Positions 35,308 through 47,876 of a stretch of 64,000 nucleotides of DNA are shown piece after piece (the first letter of the stretch is position 1; every line of letters starts with the position of its first letter). The notes below the pieces were generated by a model. It ran no database searches and was not told the origin of the DNA. It saw nothing but the letters and a program-made list of their open reading frames with translations. This stretch comes from Chrysomallon squamiferum (taxonomy: Eukaryota; Mollusca; Gastropoda; Neomphalida; Peltospiridae). Location of the stretch: assembly GCA_012295275.1 (NCBI GenBank), contig CM022679.1:21404110-21468109 (forward strand). The letters are read 5' to 3'. The position numbers and the translations under genes are program-made.

Positions 35308-35612
35308 GTAATGAAGGCTGGTTTCTACAAGAGCGACATGTACTTTTCGAAAGTCACGTAACGCTGGTCGAAGGACGAGGGGTATCTAACAACTTGGAAT
35401 AACGAACTACTTGAAGCTGTTAAGATGCGAAATTTTGACCCTGATAGGGTGAGGAAGTTCTGTGTCTGGCTTCTTAAATACAGTAATTATTCTGGGCCAC
35501 TTTGTGAGCGTTTTAAAGTGGAATGGATAATCCCTTTGTCAAATACTACATTGGCCAGTACAAACCTCTTGCTGAAGGTTTTAAAATAATTATGTTCCAC
35601 AGACTAGAATAG
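35308..35612 (+). pseudogene. Broken coding fragment, family unknown
   Basis: This is the only codon-like, balanced-composition stretch between two (GA)n arrays. From the ATG at 35311 the frame reads MKAGFYKSDMYFSKVT, hits TAA at 35359-35361, then stays open for 75 codons (RWSKDEGYLTTWNNELL, then RVRKFCVWLLKY) to TAA at 35587. Near 35520 the better-looking frame shifts by one base and reads NPFVKYYIGQYKPLAEGFK to TAG at 35610. One stop, a probable frameshift and no splice sites suggest a decayed gene or transposon piece. I do not recognise the protein. Confidence 0.4.
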
Positions 35613-35652
35613 AGCAAGTATTTATTCTCAAAGGTCTGTTCGGTTTGGGTTA

Positions 35653-35774
<122 letters not shown>

Positions 35775-36393
35775 AGCTTCGTGTTTGAATTCAAGTTACT
35801 GATCAGACATCCAAAGTTATCACAACAACAACACCAATAGCAACAACAGCAACAACAGTAGTAGAAGTAGTAATGCAATAGCGACAACAATAAAAAAAAG
35901 TTTAGACCAAATTTACTTGCTCATTATTATTACCAAGGTTATGCTTCTAACATAACATAATAATAATAATAATAATCGTAATAACAATAATAACAATTGT
36001 AACACAGACAGACAGACAGACAGACAGAAAGCTAGATAAAAATCGACTGCCTAACCTCCCACCAATTCAACATTCCTGTTACAGCGCAGAGAATTCTGCA
36101 GGCCTGTTATAATAGTATTTGCTTACAGTCTACTTCTTGTCAAATATTTCAGTTAATTACATATGGCAGTTCTGATAGCAGTGACTTGATAATGCTATTC
36201 AGTATTTTGACTGTCCAGTTTAACTTCCATTGTTATTTAATTATATATGTATTAGGTAACTGCGTAATCAGCTTTTACTGCCGTGGAAACTTTATCATAT
36301 AATAACTTGATGTATTAGTCAGTATTCACACCGTAAATACAAACAATGTGAACTATTTCAGTTTAGTTAACTGTTCCTTCTCTCTCGCTGCTG

Positions 36394-36495
<102 letters not shown>

Positions 36496-36699
36496 AATAA
36501 TACACCCATATAATAAAAATACTGCTTCATGTTATATGGTTATATATAGTTTTTCTCTCAATAAACGAATGCAAAGACCTGGCAGACCAAACTGCATTCA
36601 TTACATACAAACTGTGAAGTGTCGTAATAAACTGCCGTGTGGTTAAGGCTTTTAGAAACTTCTATTTGGTTAATGTCCTAATCGCCGCGTCTGATAAAT

Positions 36700-37713
36700 A
36701 TGTCGTTTGCAACAACAGTATGTTGGATACTCCGGTTTGTTCACCTAAGCCACACTTGAGTTTATTTTTCGTCTGGTATCAAACGAGACGGAGTTAAAAC
36801 GGAGACGGGATCGACTTGAGCGTAACGAATGTGTCTTGCAGGCACTTGTTTCTGCGCGGTTAGAGAGCGGTGCCGTACTAAACTGGTAAGCGGGGATCGT
36901 ACAAACCTCAGCACGGCTGGAAGAAACGCCGTTTACTTACTGTCTTGCAAAGGTTACTTACCCAATAAAAACTAACCTTACGCCAGCAAACACGTTAGTT
37001 CGGACTGAGAGAGGTGACGCTGTAGCCAATGAATTCCATCGTTCTGCGAAAGAATCCCACGAGAAAAACCGCAAGCGCGTGCGTCACGACTGAAGCCGAT
37101 CTTTTTTAGATAAGAAATTTCGCCCCGAAGAATGTGACAGATTATAGCTCTAGGTGAGAAGCGTTAACGGCCGACTTGCTTGGTTATAACTGGCTGCCCA
37201 ATTAGCGGGTTTGCCTCGACTTTTAAGAGATACGCTGTTAGTGCACGCAGACCATCGGCTCGCGCTCTCTCGCGCTCTTTCTCTCGCTCTCTGTCTCTCA
37301 CTAAGATCGATCAGTGAACAAATCGCCAACACCGAGGGCTCGGATAATGCCGCAGATAATCGAGTCGTGGGCTATGCGCGTGTCGGTGAGCCAGTGTGAG
37401 CTGAACGAGAGGGTCGCACGACGTGACCAGTCGCTGGGAAATCCCGAACAACGGCGGCTGAAGTGAAATCGAAAGAGAACAAATGAACGACCTCGACACT
37501 CGCCTTAACTATAAACATTTGTAAATTGACGATCGATTGTCGAGCGACTGCTGTTTCATTACCTATTCAAACATACACATCATCGCTGTAGCGGCTAAGC
37601 TGTCAATCAGAAAAGAAAGCAAACTGGATTCAAACCGGGAAAACAGTGGATGCTGGCTGTCTCCACGCCCTGCCACATGGAGCAAACGCACTAACTACCG
37701 AGGAGGAAAGACC
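36700..37713 (+). promoter_or_regulatory. Promoter and 5' UTR region of the PDE11-like gene
   Basis: Base composition rises sharply in GC with several CpGs compared with the flanks. It includes CT-rich CTCTCTCGCGCTC-type sequence near 37262-37305, typical of pyrimidine-rich initiator regions. The in-frame sequence upstream of 37714 starts without an ATG in good context. The ACCATGTCG at 37712-37720 fits the Kozak consensus, so I read this block as promoter plus leader. Transcription start not located. A weakly tRNA-like stretch (36855-36910) may be an old SINE. Confidence 0.5.
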
Positions 37714-38451
37714 ATGTCGTCAGGTGGGGAGGGGGAGAGGGAGAACGATTCTCTCCTGTCCCCAGAGGTGCGGGAGGAGTACGACGTCATGGAGAGGTGG
37801 ATGGACGAGCACACCGAGTTCGTACACGACTACTTCGCCAGGAAAGCCCGACGGAGCATGGTGGACGGATGGTTGATCGCTCATGCAATAAGTCACAGTG
37901 GATTACCAATCCAGTCTGACAGTCAGAGCAACTCCAGTGGATCCAACTCGAAGCCAAGCTCCGGTGCGAACACGCCCGTACGGAAGATTTCTGCCCAGGA
38001 GTTCGACAAGGGTGGGATCCTGAAACCCATGATCTCCACGGTGGACGGGACCCCCACCTTTCTGGGTCCCATGAATCAGTCGACGTCTTCGGGCAGCCAG
38101 CAGACAAAGTTACGCAAGTCAAAGAGTGAACTGAAAGCCCTGGACGAGAAGGAACTCATGTACGAACTGGTGATTGACATCTGTAACGACCTGGATGTGA
38201 CTAGTCTGTGTTACAAGATTCTCCTCAACATGTGTGTCCTCCTCAACGCAGACAGGACTTCTCTCTTTCTTGTGCAGGGGAAAGGAACCAACGAGAAAAT
38301 GCTCGTGTCAAAACTTTTTGACATCTGCAGCAGCTCATCCTATGAAGATATTAAAGGGCGTGATCAGGAGATTAAAATTCCCTGGGGTACCGGAATTATT
38401 GGATATGTGGGGAAAACGGGAGAGGTTGTCAACATACCCGATGCATATCAG
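37714..38451 (+). CDS. PDE11: PDE11-like dual cAMP/cGMP phosphodiesterase, first coding exon (partial)
   Basis: The exon encodes residues 1-246 and ends CAG with a GTAAGT donor, phase 0. Residues 23-63 (DVMERWMDEHTEFVHDYFARK) match the N-terminal helical motif of PDE5/PDE11-type enzymes. Residues 87-117 carry TPVRKISAQEF and KPMISTVDGTPTFLG, a block I associate with invertebrate PDE11; RKIS is a PKA/PKG-type phosphorylation site. From about 147 the first half of a GAF-A domain follows: ELVIDICNDLDVTSLCYKIL, NADRTSLFLVQGKG, LVSKLFD, IPWGTGIIGYVG and VNIPDAYQ. In this family GAF-A or GAF-B binds cyclic nucleotide and regulates a C-terminal metal-dependent catalytic domain that hydrolyses cAMP and cGMP. 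The remaining exons are not found up to 64000. PDE5/6 or PDE10 are less likely because of the N-terminal blocks. Confidence 0.88.
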
Positions 38452-38469
38452 GTAAGTCATTTGTTTGTT

Positions 38470-38870
38470 TAAATTGAAGTAAACTGAATTTGGAAAGATT
38501 CTTTGTTTCAGCAGCTGAAGAGAAACAGTTTATGAAGATTAAAATGGTTAAATCTGAGAGTTTCTTAAACTGCAGTTACTGAATTTTGGAAAGATTTTTA
38601 TTTCGGCAGTTATACAGTTATTTTCCTGGAAACAGTTTAGAAAGTTTAAAAGAATTAAAACTGTATAATCCGTAACTTTTTAAAACTCAATAAACTGAAT
38701 TTGAGCAGTTAATGATTGAAAACAGTTTATAAATATTAAAATAGTTAAAATGATGAAACTTAAATTACTGAATTTAGAATGTTTTTTTGGAAAATATATA
38801 CTTAGAGTTCATTCTCTTCAAAGTGAAATAACTGAAATATTTTTTGGGATATTTATAATTAATATTATAA
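38470..38870. repeat. Degenerate ~95-110 bp repeat, about four copies
   Basis: GAAAACAGTTTATAAA, then ATTAAAATGGTTAAA, then TTACTGAATTT.GAAAGATT recur in order with heavy divergence, beginning immediately after the splice donor. Confidence 0.6.
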
Positions 38871-38975
38871 AATAAAAACATATTATTTACTACTAGAAAT
38901 TAACTTGATATGTAATGGTAATTCCATATAAAATCTCAAGATGAATCTTTCACTATCCAATCTTTTCTAACAATA

Positions 38976-38977
<2 letters not shown>

Positions 38978-39048
<71 letters not shown>
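38978..39048. repeat. (AAT)n microsatellite
   Basis: About 23 uninterrupted AAT units. Confidence 0.95.
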
Positions 39049-39049
<1 letters not shown>

Positions 39050-39644
39050 TAATTATGATGATAGCAAAAGAAAAAAAAAAAAAATAAAAAGTATTATTCT
39101 CATAGATGGACAGTTAAAGTAATAAAATTTCAAATTGATGATTTAATAAGTTTCAGCTTAAATAAGATATGTAGAACTTCACTATAAAATACTGCTAAAG
39201 ATCTTTACACAATGAATGAAACGAACAGTAAAGAAAAACCATATAAAACTTGTATTAAAATAAATTTTACACTAACAGTACTTCACCTGCATCATTTTAC
39301 CACTGACTGTAGTTTTATGTCAAATATTGATTTTAACTTTCACCCACCCACTCATTTTTAACAAAAACTTTAATATCACACATTCCTTTCTGTAATTAAT
39401 AAGCCTCGTTCTGTGACACACTTCTGCATTATTTCTGTGTACAGGTTGACATTTTGACCATGTTAAATTTCCTTTTATATTGGTTATTTCTCTCTACACT
39501 CCCTGTACAACTACATCCTGGTGACCTGAGCTTCACATACGTTCAGAAAAACTGTCAGTCTGTAATGTATAATTTCTGTTACAATTGTTAGTAGTATTAG
39601 TTTGGCATTTAAATGAAACAAGTATCAGAATTAAGAGTATTTTG

Positions 39645-39790
39645 TGATATTTCAGATCTTTACAATAAGAGTATTTTGTGATATTTCAGAATTTTAAAAT
39701 AAGAGTATTTTGTGATATTTCAGAATTTTAAAATAAGAGTATTTTGTGATATTTCAGAATTTTAAAATAAGAGTATTTTGTGATATTTTT
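39645..39790. repeat. 34-bp minisatellite, about four copies
   Basis: AAGAGTATTTTGTGATATTT followed by CAGAATTTTAAAAT is repeated almost perfectly. Confidence 0.9.
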
Positions 39791-39984
39791 AGTAATAATG
39801 ATACCATACTGTCTGGTCTATGGGTTACTCTTACCAGTGTTCACTGATATCTCTTTTACTTGGCTGGAATAGGAAAATAACTCATTACCCACACTAAACA
39901 GAACTGAATCTGTAAAATGTTTGTAGCTCATTTTTAACAATTAGTTTCAAGGTAAACTCAGCACCAGTACACATCTGACAAGAC

Positions 39985-40225
39985 AACTGTAACAATAATC
40001 CAGCTCCCTGACCAAACAGCAGAACTGATTTTTAAACCTGTTACATATGTAACCACTAAACCAACAGACGTTCAACCGTTAACCAGAGGACAATCAATCA
40101 CTAACCACCACACACTCATCCACAAATCAATAGATATTCAACGACTAACACAAACACATTCAACCACTATTTAACAGACATATACAACCAACATTCAACC
40201 ACTAACCCACAGACATTCATTCAGC
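39985..40225. repeat. Degenerate ~25-bp repeat with CATTCAACCACTAAC core
   Basis: ACAGACATTCAACCACTAAC-like phrases recur about eight to nine times with drift. Confidence 0.6.
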
Positions 40226-40429
40226 TGTCAGGGTGATGATGGCAGTGCTGTGCTTTCACAGATAAACTGAAAGATTTGACTCGTTCACTCATCATTTTCC
40301 ACTGAGAGATTCCCAGACATAAATGTCCTGATAATAAACAGTGTCTAGCTGAGCCTTGTCTCCCAGAATCTCATCGCTTGTTCTGATACCAGATCAGCTA
40401 GTCTTGTTATCAAAGAATGTGAGGTTACA

Positions 40430-40830
40430 TATGTATGTTAGATTGGGATATTAACAAAGAGTTTCAGATATTATGTAGGTTAGGTTGGGATATCATCAAA
40501 GATTGTCAAAATATGTAGGTTAGACTGGGCTATTATCAAAGATTGTCAGAATATGTAGGTTAGACTGGGATATTATCAAAGACTGTCAGAATATGTAGGT
40601 TAGATTGGGATATTATCAAAGATTGTGAGAATATGTAAGTTAGATTGGGATATTATCAAAGATTGTCAGAATATGTAAGTTAGATTGGGATATTATCAAA
40701 GATTGTCAGAATATGTAGGTTAGATTGGGCTATTATAAAACAAAGAGTCTAAGATTATGTAGGTTAGATTGGGATATTATAAAACAGAGTGTCTGGAATT
40801 ATATAAATTAGACTGGAATATTATCAATTA
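40430..40830. repeat. 40-bp minisatellite, about eight to nine copies
   Basis: ATGTAGGTTAGATTGGGATA followed by TTATCAAAGATTGTCAGAAT repeats with few changes in the centre and more at the ends. Confidence 0.9.
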
Positions 40831-41261
40831 AACTTTTTTTATTTCTAAAGGTTAGACTGTAAAATAAAGAATATAGGTTTATGTAGTTTATTATTATTCT
40901 GGGATGTTACCAAATACAGAGTCTTGAGCTATCTAGTTTAGAATTGGATTTTGTCATAAAGACACTACTGTTCATTAAACTGTCTGGCTTGCACACAGAC
41001 ACGTGTGTTAGATTACAGTTCATGTATAACTATTACACTGCTTCTTCATGTAGTAATATTTGTTTTTCATTTATGGGAATTATGTATCTTGTACGTTTCA
41101 ATATAAATGAAATATGAGTTGTGGTTATGTGTAAGTATTGTCTGTGTCTGCTAGTTTAAACACACACACACACACACACATATCTTTTCATAGTAGTATT
41201 TTATGTTACTATTATTACAACTTATGTATATCTAGTATACTAGACTGATATTCATGTAGTT

Positions 41262-41375
41262 ATTTTCAGATAATAATAATCATAATAATAATAATAATAA
41301 TATCATCATTATCATTATAAGTATTATTATTTTTTTTATTATTATCATTATTATTAATTATTACTATTATTATTA

Positions 41376-41443
<68 letters not shown>

Positions 41444-41446
41444 CAT
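41262..41446. repeat. (AAT)n then (ATT)n microsatellites
   Basis: A short AAT run, a mixed stretch and a long (ATT)n run to about 41443. The two arms are inverted relative to one another and could form a weak hairpin. Confidence 0.9.
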
Positions 41447-41934
41447 TAAAACATACGTTGTTGTTACTGAGTTTAAAAAGTCTACTACAGCTCTGTACGC
41501 AGTCTTCCCCGTCTCGCAGTCAGCAAACAACATAAAAGGACAGAGATTTCATTTGTGCTTTTTCACACAAATACAAGTCTGTGCAGATCACAGAGTGAGG
41601 ACTTTTGTGAAAATTTATTACTGTGAGAGCAGTATGCGGCCTGCTTACTTTATGTCTGAGCACAAACAGCCAAGCTTTTTATTGATAAAAATCTCTCCTT
41701 AGGAAAATAAAAACTGCTAAGTTGAGTATCCTTGACACGTTTATTTTTTATTTATTTTCATTCAGTGATTTTATTTTTTTATTTTTTTCACCTGCAAATC
41801 CTTCACCTATATTAATTTTTACTGTGTAGCACTGTTGTCATTGTTGTTGGTGGTGGTGGTGATGTGGTTGTGATGGTGATTAGGTGGTGCAGTTATGGTG
41901 TTGGTGCTGGTGACATTGTTATTGTGATCACTAC

Positions 41935-43020
41935 CACTGCCTTTACTACTCTACTACTGTTACTACTCTACTACTTATACCACCCACTACTTATTACTAG
42001 TATTATGCTACTTTTATTACTAGTATTACTATGCTACTACTTCTACTACTAGTATTACTATGCTACTACTTCTACTACTAGTATTACTATTCTACTACTT
42101 CTACTACTAGTATTACTATTCTACTACTTCTACTACTAGTATTATTATACCTACTACTTCTACTACTAGTATTACTACCTACTACTTCTATTACTAGTAT
42201 TACTATACTACCTACTACTTCTAGTACTACTATTACTATACTACTACTACTACTACTAGTATTATACTACTACTTACTACTAGTATTACTATACTACTCT
42301 ACTACTAGTATTACTATACTACTATGACTACTACTAGTATTACTACACTCTACTTCTACTACTAGTATTACTATACTACTACTTCTACTACTAGTATTAC
42401 TATACTACTACTTCTACTACTAGTATTACTACACTGTACTTCTACTACTAGTATTACTATACTTCTACTTCTACTACTAGTATTACTATACTACTACTTC
42501 TACTACTAGTATTACTGTACTACTACTTCTACTACTAGTATTACTATACTACTACTTCTACTAGTATTACTATACTACTACTTCTTACTACTATTACCAC
42601 TATTCTATTACTAGTATTACTACTACTACTACTACTATTATTACTGTTATTACTATTACTAGTATTACTGTACTACTATGTTACTGCTACTCCATCACTA
42701 CCACTACCACCACTACTGCTACTACCACCATCACCATTACTACCACCACTATCATTGTTACTACAACTGGAATCACTGTTATAATTACTATAATCCACAC
42801 TTCTACTACATCTACTTCCATTGTTACTACTACTGGAATCACTGTTATAATTACTATAATCCACACTTCTACTACATCTACTTCTGTTATTACTACTACT
42901 AATTCTAGAACCACTGCCATTGTTATTGTTCCCACCACTGTTAAAACTACTACTACTATAACGAACACTTTGACTAGTATTACTACTATAACGAACACTT
43001 CTCCTGGTATTACTACTGCT
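41935..43020. repeat. (CTA)n-derived array with ~30-bp period and ACTAGTATTACT cores
   Basis: From about 42000 to 42560 the unit ACTAGTATTACTATACTACT plus ACTTCTACT repeats every 29-33 bases, about 18 times, each unit carrying a SpeI site (ACTAGT). It then degenerates into (ACT)n. Near 42770-42895 there is a two-copy repeat of about 66 bp containing GGAATCACTGTTATAATTAC. Open frames here are repeat-derived. Confidence 0.9.
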
Positions 43021-43171
43021 ACTGTTGTTTTACTAGTAACTGTTTCAAAACAAAAATTATGGTTTAATATACAGTATACAGATCTTTCAAAACCTCTGTG
43101 AATTATTTAAGACAGTTCTAATCCTTTTAATCTCCTGATCAACAAGAATCTCTTGTTAATACAAATAATAA

Positions 43172-43295
43172 ATTAGCTCAGTGGTTAGAACACTCATATG
43201 TGGCAAGTTGGCTTGTAGGATCTATCTTCCATAGAACAGATTTACCAATCCAAACCTGTGCTCCATAAAATTAGCCATGTTATGTCGATTGCTAT
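43172..43295 (+). mobile_element. tRNA-derived SINE remnant
   Basis: TAGCTCAGTGG at 43174-43184 is a perfect tRNA A-box consensus and continues as TTAGAACA. GGATCTATC about 37 bases on is a decayed B box. Non-tRNA sequence follows. This is the head of a pol III SINE rather than a tRNA gene, since no cloverleaf closes. Confidence 0.6.
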
Positions 43296-43379
43296 CGATG
43301 GATACTGGATATAAAAGATATCATAAAGATAACTGATGGAAGCAGTATACTGAGAAATAAAAGGAAGATTTCTTTTTGT

Positions 43380-44270
43380 GATAAAAAATGTTTAGTATTT
43401 AAATTAATAATTATTTAGATTTTTTTTTATTAATTATTATTATTTGTAATTTTGTTTTTATATTTATTTACTTATTTTCACATTCATTCATTTATTGTTT
43501 TTATATTTACTTATCAATCATATTTTATTTATTTACTTATTTGTATAACTACTGGTATTTATTCATTTATTATGTTTATTTAATTATTTATCCGTGTTTA
43601 TATTTACATTTTCATGATTAAAATCATATTTATATTTACATTTATATTTAATTATTCAGACTAAATGACAGAAACTGAATGAAGGACGTATTTTTCAGAT
43701 TCATCATTTTCAGCATTATACATACACAGTGACATGCATCAGTGAACATGGGGGGGTTTCCAATTTGTTTTTTGTTGACATGGATGATGAAGGAGAAACT
43801 TCCATTGCCTGGTCATTGCTCACTAGGAAAATATTTTTCATGTTCGAGAACACAAAAGTTATATTGTTGAACTGTGAGTCAGTAAAAACTGTGTGGGATG
43901 TGATCAATAGAAAGATTTCTTACTCAGGTTGTTCTGTTTAAATATTCAGATATAAAGTGCTTAGTAGATGTATGTCAGAAAGGTTGGTAATGTGTGTGTA
44001 TGTGTATCTGTGTTGATGTACATACAGAAAAACATACACAAACACACAGATACACAGAAACACACACACACACAAACACACATATATATATATATAAAAT
44101 ATATATACAGATATAAAGAAACATAGACATACACATAAATAAATGTATATCTGTATGCACATATACACATAAATTCACATGCAGATATATACACACAAAA
44201 TATATATACAAAAAAAAACCCCAATATATTACTTATCACGGACATACACACAGACACACACATATAAAGA
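43380..44270. other. AT-rich sequence with (TATT)n and (CACA)n low complexity
   Basis: TTTAT-rich degenerate sequence at 43385-43660, a unique stretch at 43680-43950, and CA/TA low complexity at 44030-44260. The 70-codon frame at 43729-43941 has no splice context or recognisable motif. Confidence 0.5.
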
Positions 44271-44273
44271 ACT

Positions 44274-44395
44274 AGACTGGTGCTAAGACTGTATTTCTCA
44301 CAATAACTAACCCTGACATGAAGACTGGTGCCAGACTGTATTTCTCACAATAACTAACCCTGTCATGAAGCCTGGTGCTAAGACTGTCTTCTTGA
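44274..44395. repeat. ~53-bp tandem duplication, two to two and a half copies
   Basis: ACTGTATTTCTCACAATAAC then TAACCCTGACATGAAG occurs twice, with a third partial start. Confidence 0.9.
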
Positions 44396-44639
44396 AATAT
44401 GTAATTATGACATGCCTTAAGCACTTTCACATCCACACACATTGTGTCTGAGAAGCTGTGACAATGAATCTGTTTCAGAAATAGAATATACTCACTGGCC
44501 ATTGTTATCAAAACAAAATGTAATGCACAACACTTGAATCCCCTTGTGCTGCATTGTCTTCAGAAATCACCCAAAGTCAAATTATTTTTTTTCCTTTAAA
44601 TATTTTTGATTTTTGAGTTGTTTAAATTTTTCTTTTAGT

Positions 44640-45420
44640 TTTGTTAATTATATAACGTGATTTAAGTTATAAAATCTCTGTCTCATATAAGTTAAATGTA
44701 TTAAATTTTGAATTGTTAGAATATTTATTGTGTAAAATTTAAATAAATAAAATTTTGAATGATTAAAATCTTTATCACATTATGATATGAACTTTATAAA
44801 CAATTTAAACAGATTAAATTTTAAATTGTTAAAATTTTTATTACATATAATAGCATAATGAAATTTAAAAAGACTAAATTCTGAATGATTGAAATCTCCA
44901 GATAATAACATGATAAAAAATTTAAATAGATTAAATTCTGAATTATTAAAATCATTATTACATGTGATATAAACAACATATAAAATTTAAATTGACAACA
45001 TTTTAATTATTAAAATTTTGCTTATATGATATAAACAACATAAAAATTTAAATAGATTAAATTCTGAATTATTCAAATCTTTATCACTTTAACATTGCAT
45101 AAAATTTAAAGAGATAAAAATTTTAAAGATTAAAATCTCTATTTCATAGGATTTTAACATCAAAAAAATTTAAATAGATTAAATTCTGAATGGTTCAAAT
45201 CTTAATCACATGTGATTCTAAAATCATAAAAAAAAAATTAAATTTGAATCACATGATACTAATACAATAAAAAAATTACATATCATTATAAATCTTAAAT
45301 AAAAAAAAATTTTGAATTATTAAAATCTTTATAACATGTGAATTAACATCATACAAAATTTAAATGAAATTTTTTAACTGAAAAAACCAACTTTATCAAT
45401 TAAAACAGATAAAAATTTCA
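44640..45420. repeat. Degenerate ~60-70 bp AT-rich repeat
   Basis: AAATTTAAATAGATTAAATT, then CTGAATTATTAAAATC and TTTATCACATGTGAT recur about eleven to twelve times with strong drift. Non-coding. Confidence 0.7.
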
Positions 45421-45884
45421 ATTATAAAAAAACGTCAAAAATTTACACAGGACGGTTTCTAAAACGGGACAATATTTTCACTTAGGACAGGTGGGGTTGA
45501 TGCCATTAAAGATTTTGTCCATGTTTCACTTTGATCTGTTGTTAAGTAGAGTAATGATCTCTCATCCTGGTTTTAGTTGTAGCCAGCAGAAATAAAAACT
45601 ACATAGGAAGCATCAGACGGTTAATAATATATCGTATTACATGGCTGTTTGAAATTAGCCTAGCTTACTGCTGCTTCACAAGGGTTCATGTCTAAATGCA
45701 GAGGATTTGTGAAAAACAAACAAATTTGTTTTATCTACAACTCCGTCATGTCTGGTCAGTAATGTTACAAAATAGATTTGTACTGGTTTGCCTTCTTGTA
45801 TATAAAAAATATATACTGAAATTTGTAAATTAATTAAAAACAGAATCTAAATAAACTAAATTTTGATATTAGAAGGAATATATG

Positions 45885-45895
45885 TCACACACACA

Positions 45896-45939
<44 letters not shown>

Positions 45940-45940
45940 G
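45885..45940. repeat. (CA)n microsatellite
   Basis: About 27 CA units with one interruption. Confidence 0.95.
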
Positions 45941-46084
45941 TAAAGAAACAGGACTATATTCTAAAATGTTACATTTTAAAGCTAACAGATGTGAATTATC
46001 AGGGTTTTGTTTGATAAACAAATATTCCACTTCTGACATAAACACTATAAATAATTAATTGATGTGAAATATGGTGAATGTATC

Positions 46085-46850
46085 CTCAGTATCGATCAAT
46101 ATATCCCTTTATTAAGTTTACCTTCATGAACTAATAGCAATAAGTATGTCTGCAAAGCTGATCTTCATTAACTAATAACATTATAGATGTCTGCCTGCAA
46201 AATTTATTGTAATCAGTTAATAATAATAATAATATAAATAATGTCTCTTTATGTCTTTATGATGTTTGTATTAATGAATTAACAACAGAATGGATAGCTA
46301 AAACAAATATACATTCCTGGATTTATAACAATATGTCTCAGAAAAATTGGATTTTTTTATCTGTTGTTAATAACAAGAGTATGGATATGTATAAAACTTA
46401 CCTCCATCATGTAATAACAGTTTTCATCTCCCTGTAAAAAATCTGTTTTAATTAATTAATATCAATAATATGGATATTTATAAAATGAACCTTCCTGAAC
46501 TTGTAACAGTTTGGATACATCTTTATAACAATATTTAATTACAAGTAATTAACAACAAAAATATGGATAGTTACAAAACGAAAACCTTCTTGAATTCATA
46601 ACAGTATTGGATGCATCTTTATAAAACTTGCATTAATGCATTAGTAATAAACATCGTGGTTATGCAAAGATTTTACTTTCAACAATTCAGACATTTGTCT
46701 TCATCAATTAATCATGATATGGACGTCTGTATTGAACGTTTACTCTTGAAGGCTTAATGAAAGATTTAACCTTCGAGAATTAATAAGAATGTAGAATCTA
46801 TTTATAAAATTAGCCATCAGTTGATTGATGTAGGTTTAACAAACATTTTA
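46085..46850. repeat. Degenerate ~70-80 bp repeat
   Basis: Phrases of the type TTCATGAATTAATAACAATA, TGGATGTCT and TATAAAACTTACCTTC recur about nine times in the same order with heavy divergence. Confidence 0.55.
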
Positions 46851-47099
46851 GTGCACTCACTTGCATTACCACAGTTATCTTTCCATTTACTGAACTCTGT
46901 TCACTTCATTAATATTAATGAGCTGTTGACCACACCCACATCTTGGTTATGAAACTTTACGGTGGTCACTGCAGACTGCCAGTTTGAATAAATTGAAAAA
47001 TAAAAAAAACTAATCGAAACTCGGGATTAATATATTAAAAAACAAAGTAGAAATATACTAGATACATTCATAAAATGATATTTTGTGAATTACATACTT

Positions 47100-47320
47100 T
47101 ATATATGCATAATACTGTCATACATACTAACACACACACACACACAAACACACACAACAAATATATATATATATTTGTATATAATATTATGTATTTATGA
47201 TGTATATAATATTATGTTTGTATATATTTAGGTAATGCATACATACACAAACACACACACATACTTGCATGATACATACATTACATACAAACATTTGTAC
47301 ATACATACATACATAAAGAA
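47100..47320. repeat. CA/TA low-complexity patches
   Basis: (CA)n patches at about 47131-47157 and 47244-47262, and (CATA)n at 47299-47315, with TA-rich spacers. Confidence 0.8.
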
Positions 47321-47826
47321 AATTATAAAATAGTTTTACTAACTACTGCTACTACTACCCTATTTTTATTACTGTTATAATTTATTTATTTATTTATAAA
47401 TTATTATTATTATTATTATTATTATTAATTGAAATGAATTTAAAATTTTTTAAAACAATTTCTAATTCTTGACATCAACAAATATATTTCCATTCAAACA
47501 TTTTTCTTATACCTGAATTAAAATGTTAAAACTCTGAATGAGAAACTCAGATTTGTTTTAATTATGTTTCTTGTCACAGTAGTCTTGTTGCTGAGGGAGT
47601 GGGGGGGGGGTAGGGGGAATTATGACAAATTATAGGATTAAAGAATATTTCATGTTAATACCTATGTTTGTGACAGCTCATTCAGTATTGTGTAGAGATA
47701 TCTGAGATATATATATTAATATATTCTACAACTTAGTTAAAGATTTTTATCAGTAAATGTGTTTATTATATTGGTGGTGAAATACATTTTAATATATTAC
47801 ATGGCTGGTCAAATGTTTTGTATGTG

Positions 47827-47827
<1 letters not shown>

Positions 47828-47876
<49 letters not shown>
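47828..47876. repeat. (GT)n microsatellite
   Basis: About 23 uninterrupted GT units. Confidence 0.95.

Noticed and set aside
36850-36915. tRNA-like sequence upstream of the PDE11-like gene
   Set aside because: GCGCGGTTAGAGAGCGG and GGGGATCGTACAAACC only loosely match A and B boxes; too weak to list as an element.
37537-37713. N-terminal extension of the PDE11-like frame upstream of 37714
   Set aside because: The upstream in-frame sequence lacks an ATG in good context and does not resemble the family; ACCATGTCG at 37714 is the better start.
43174-43245. Possible functional tRNA gene at the perfect A box
   Set aside because: The B box is decayed and acceptor and anticodon stems do not pair; better explained as a SINE head.
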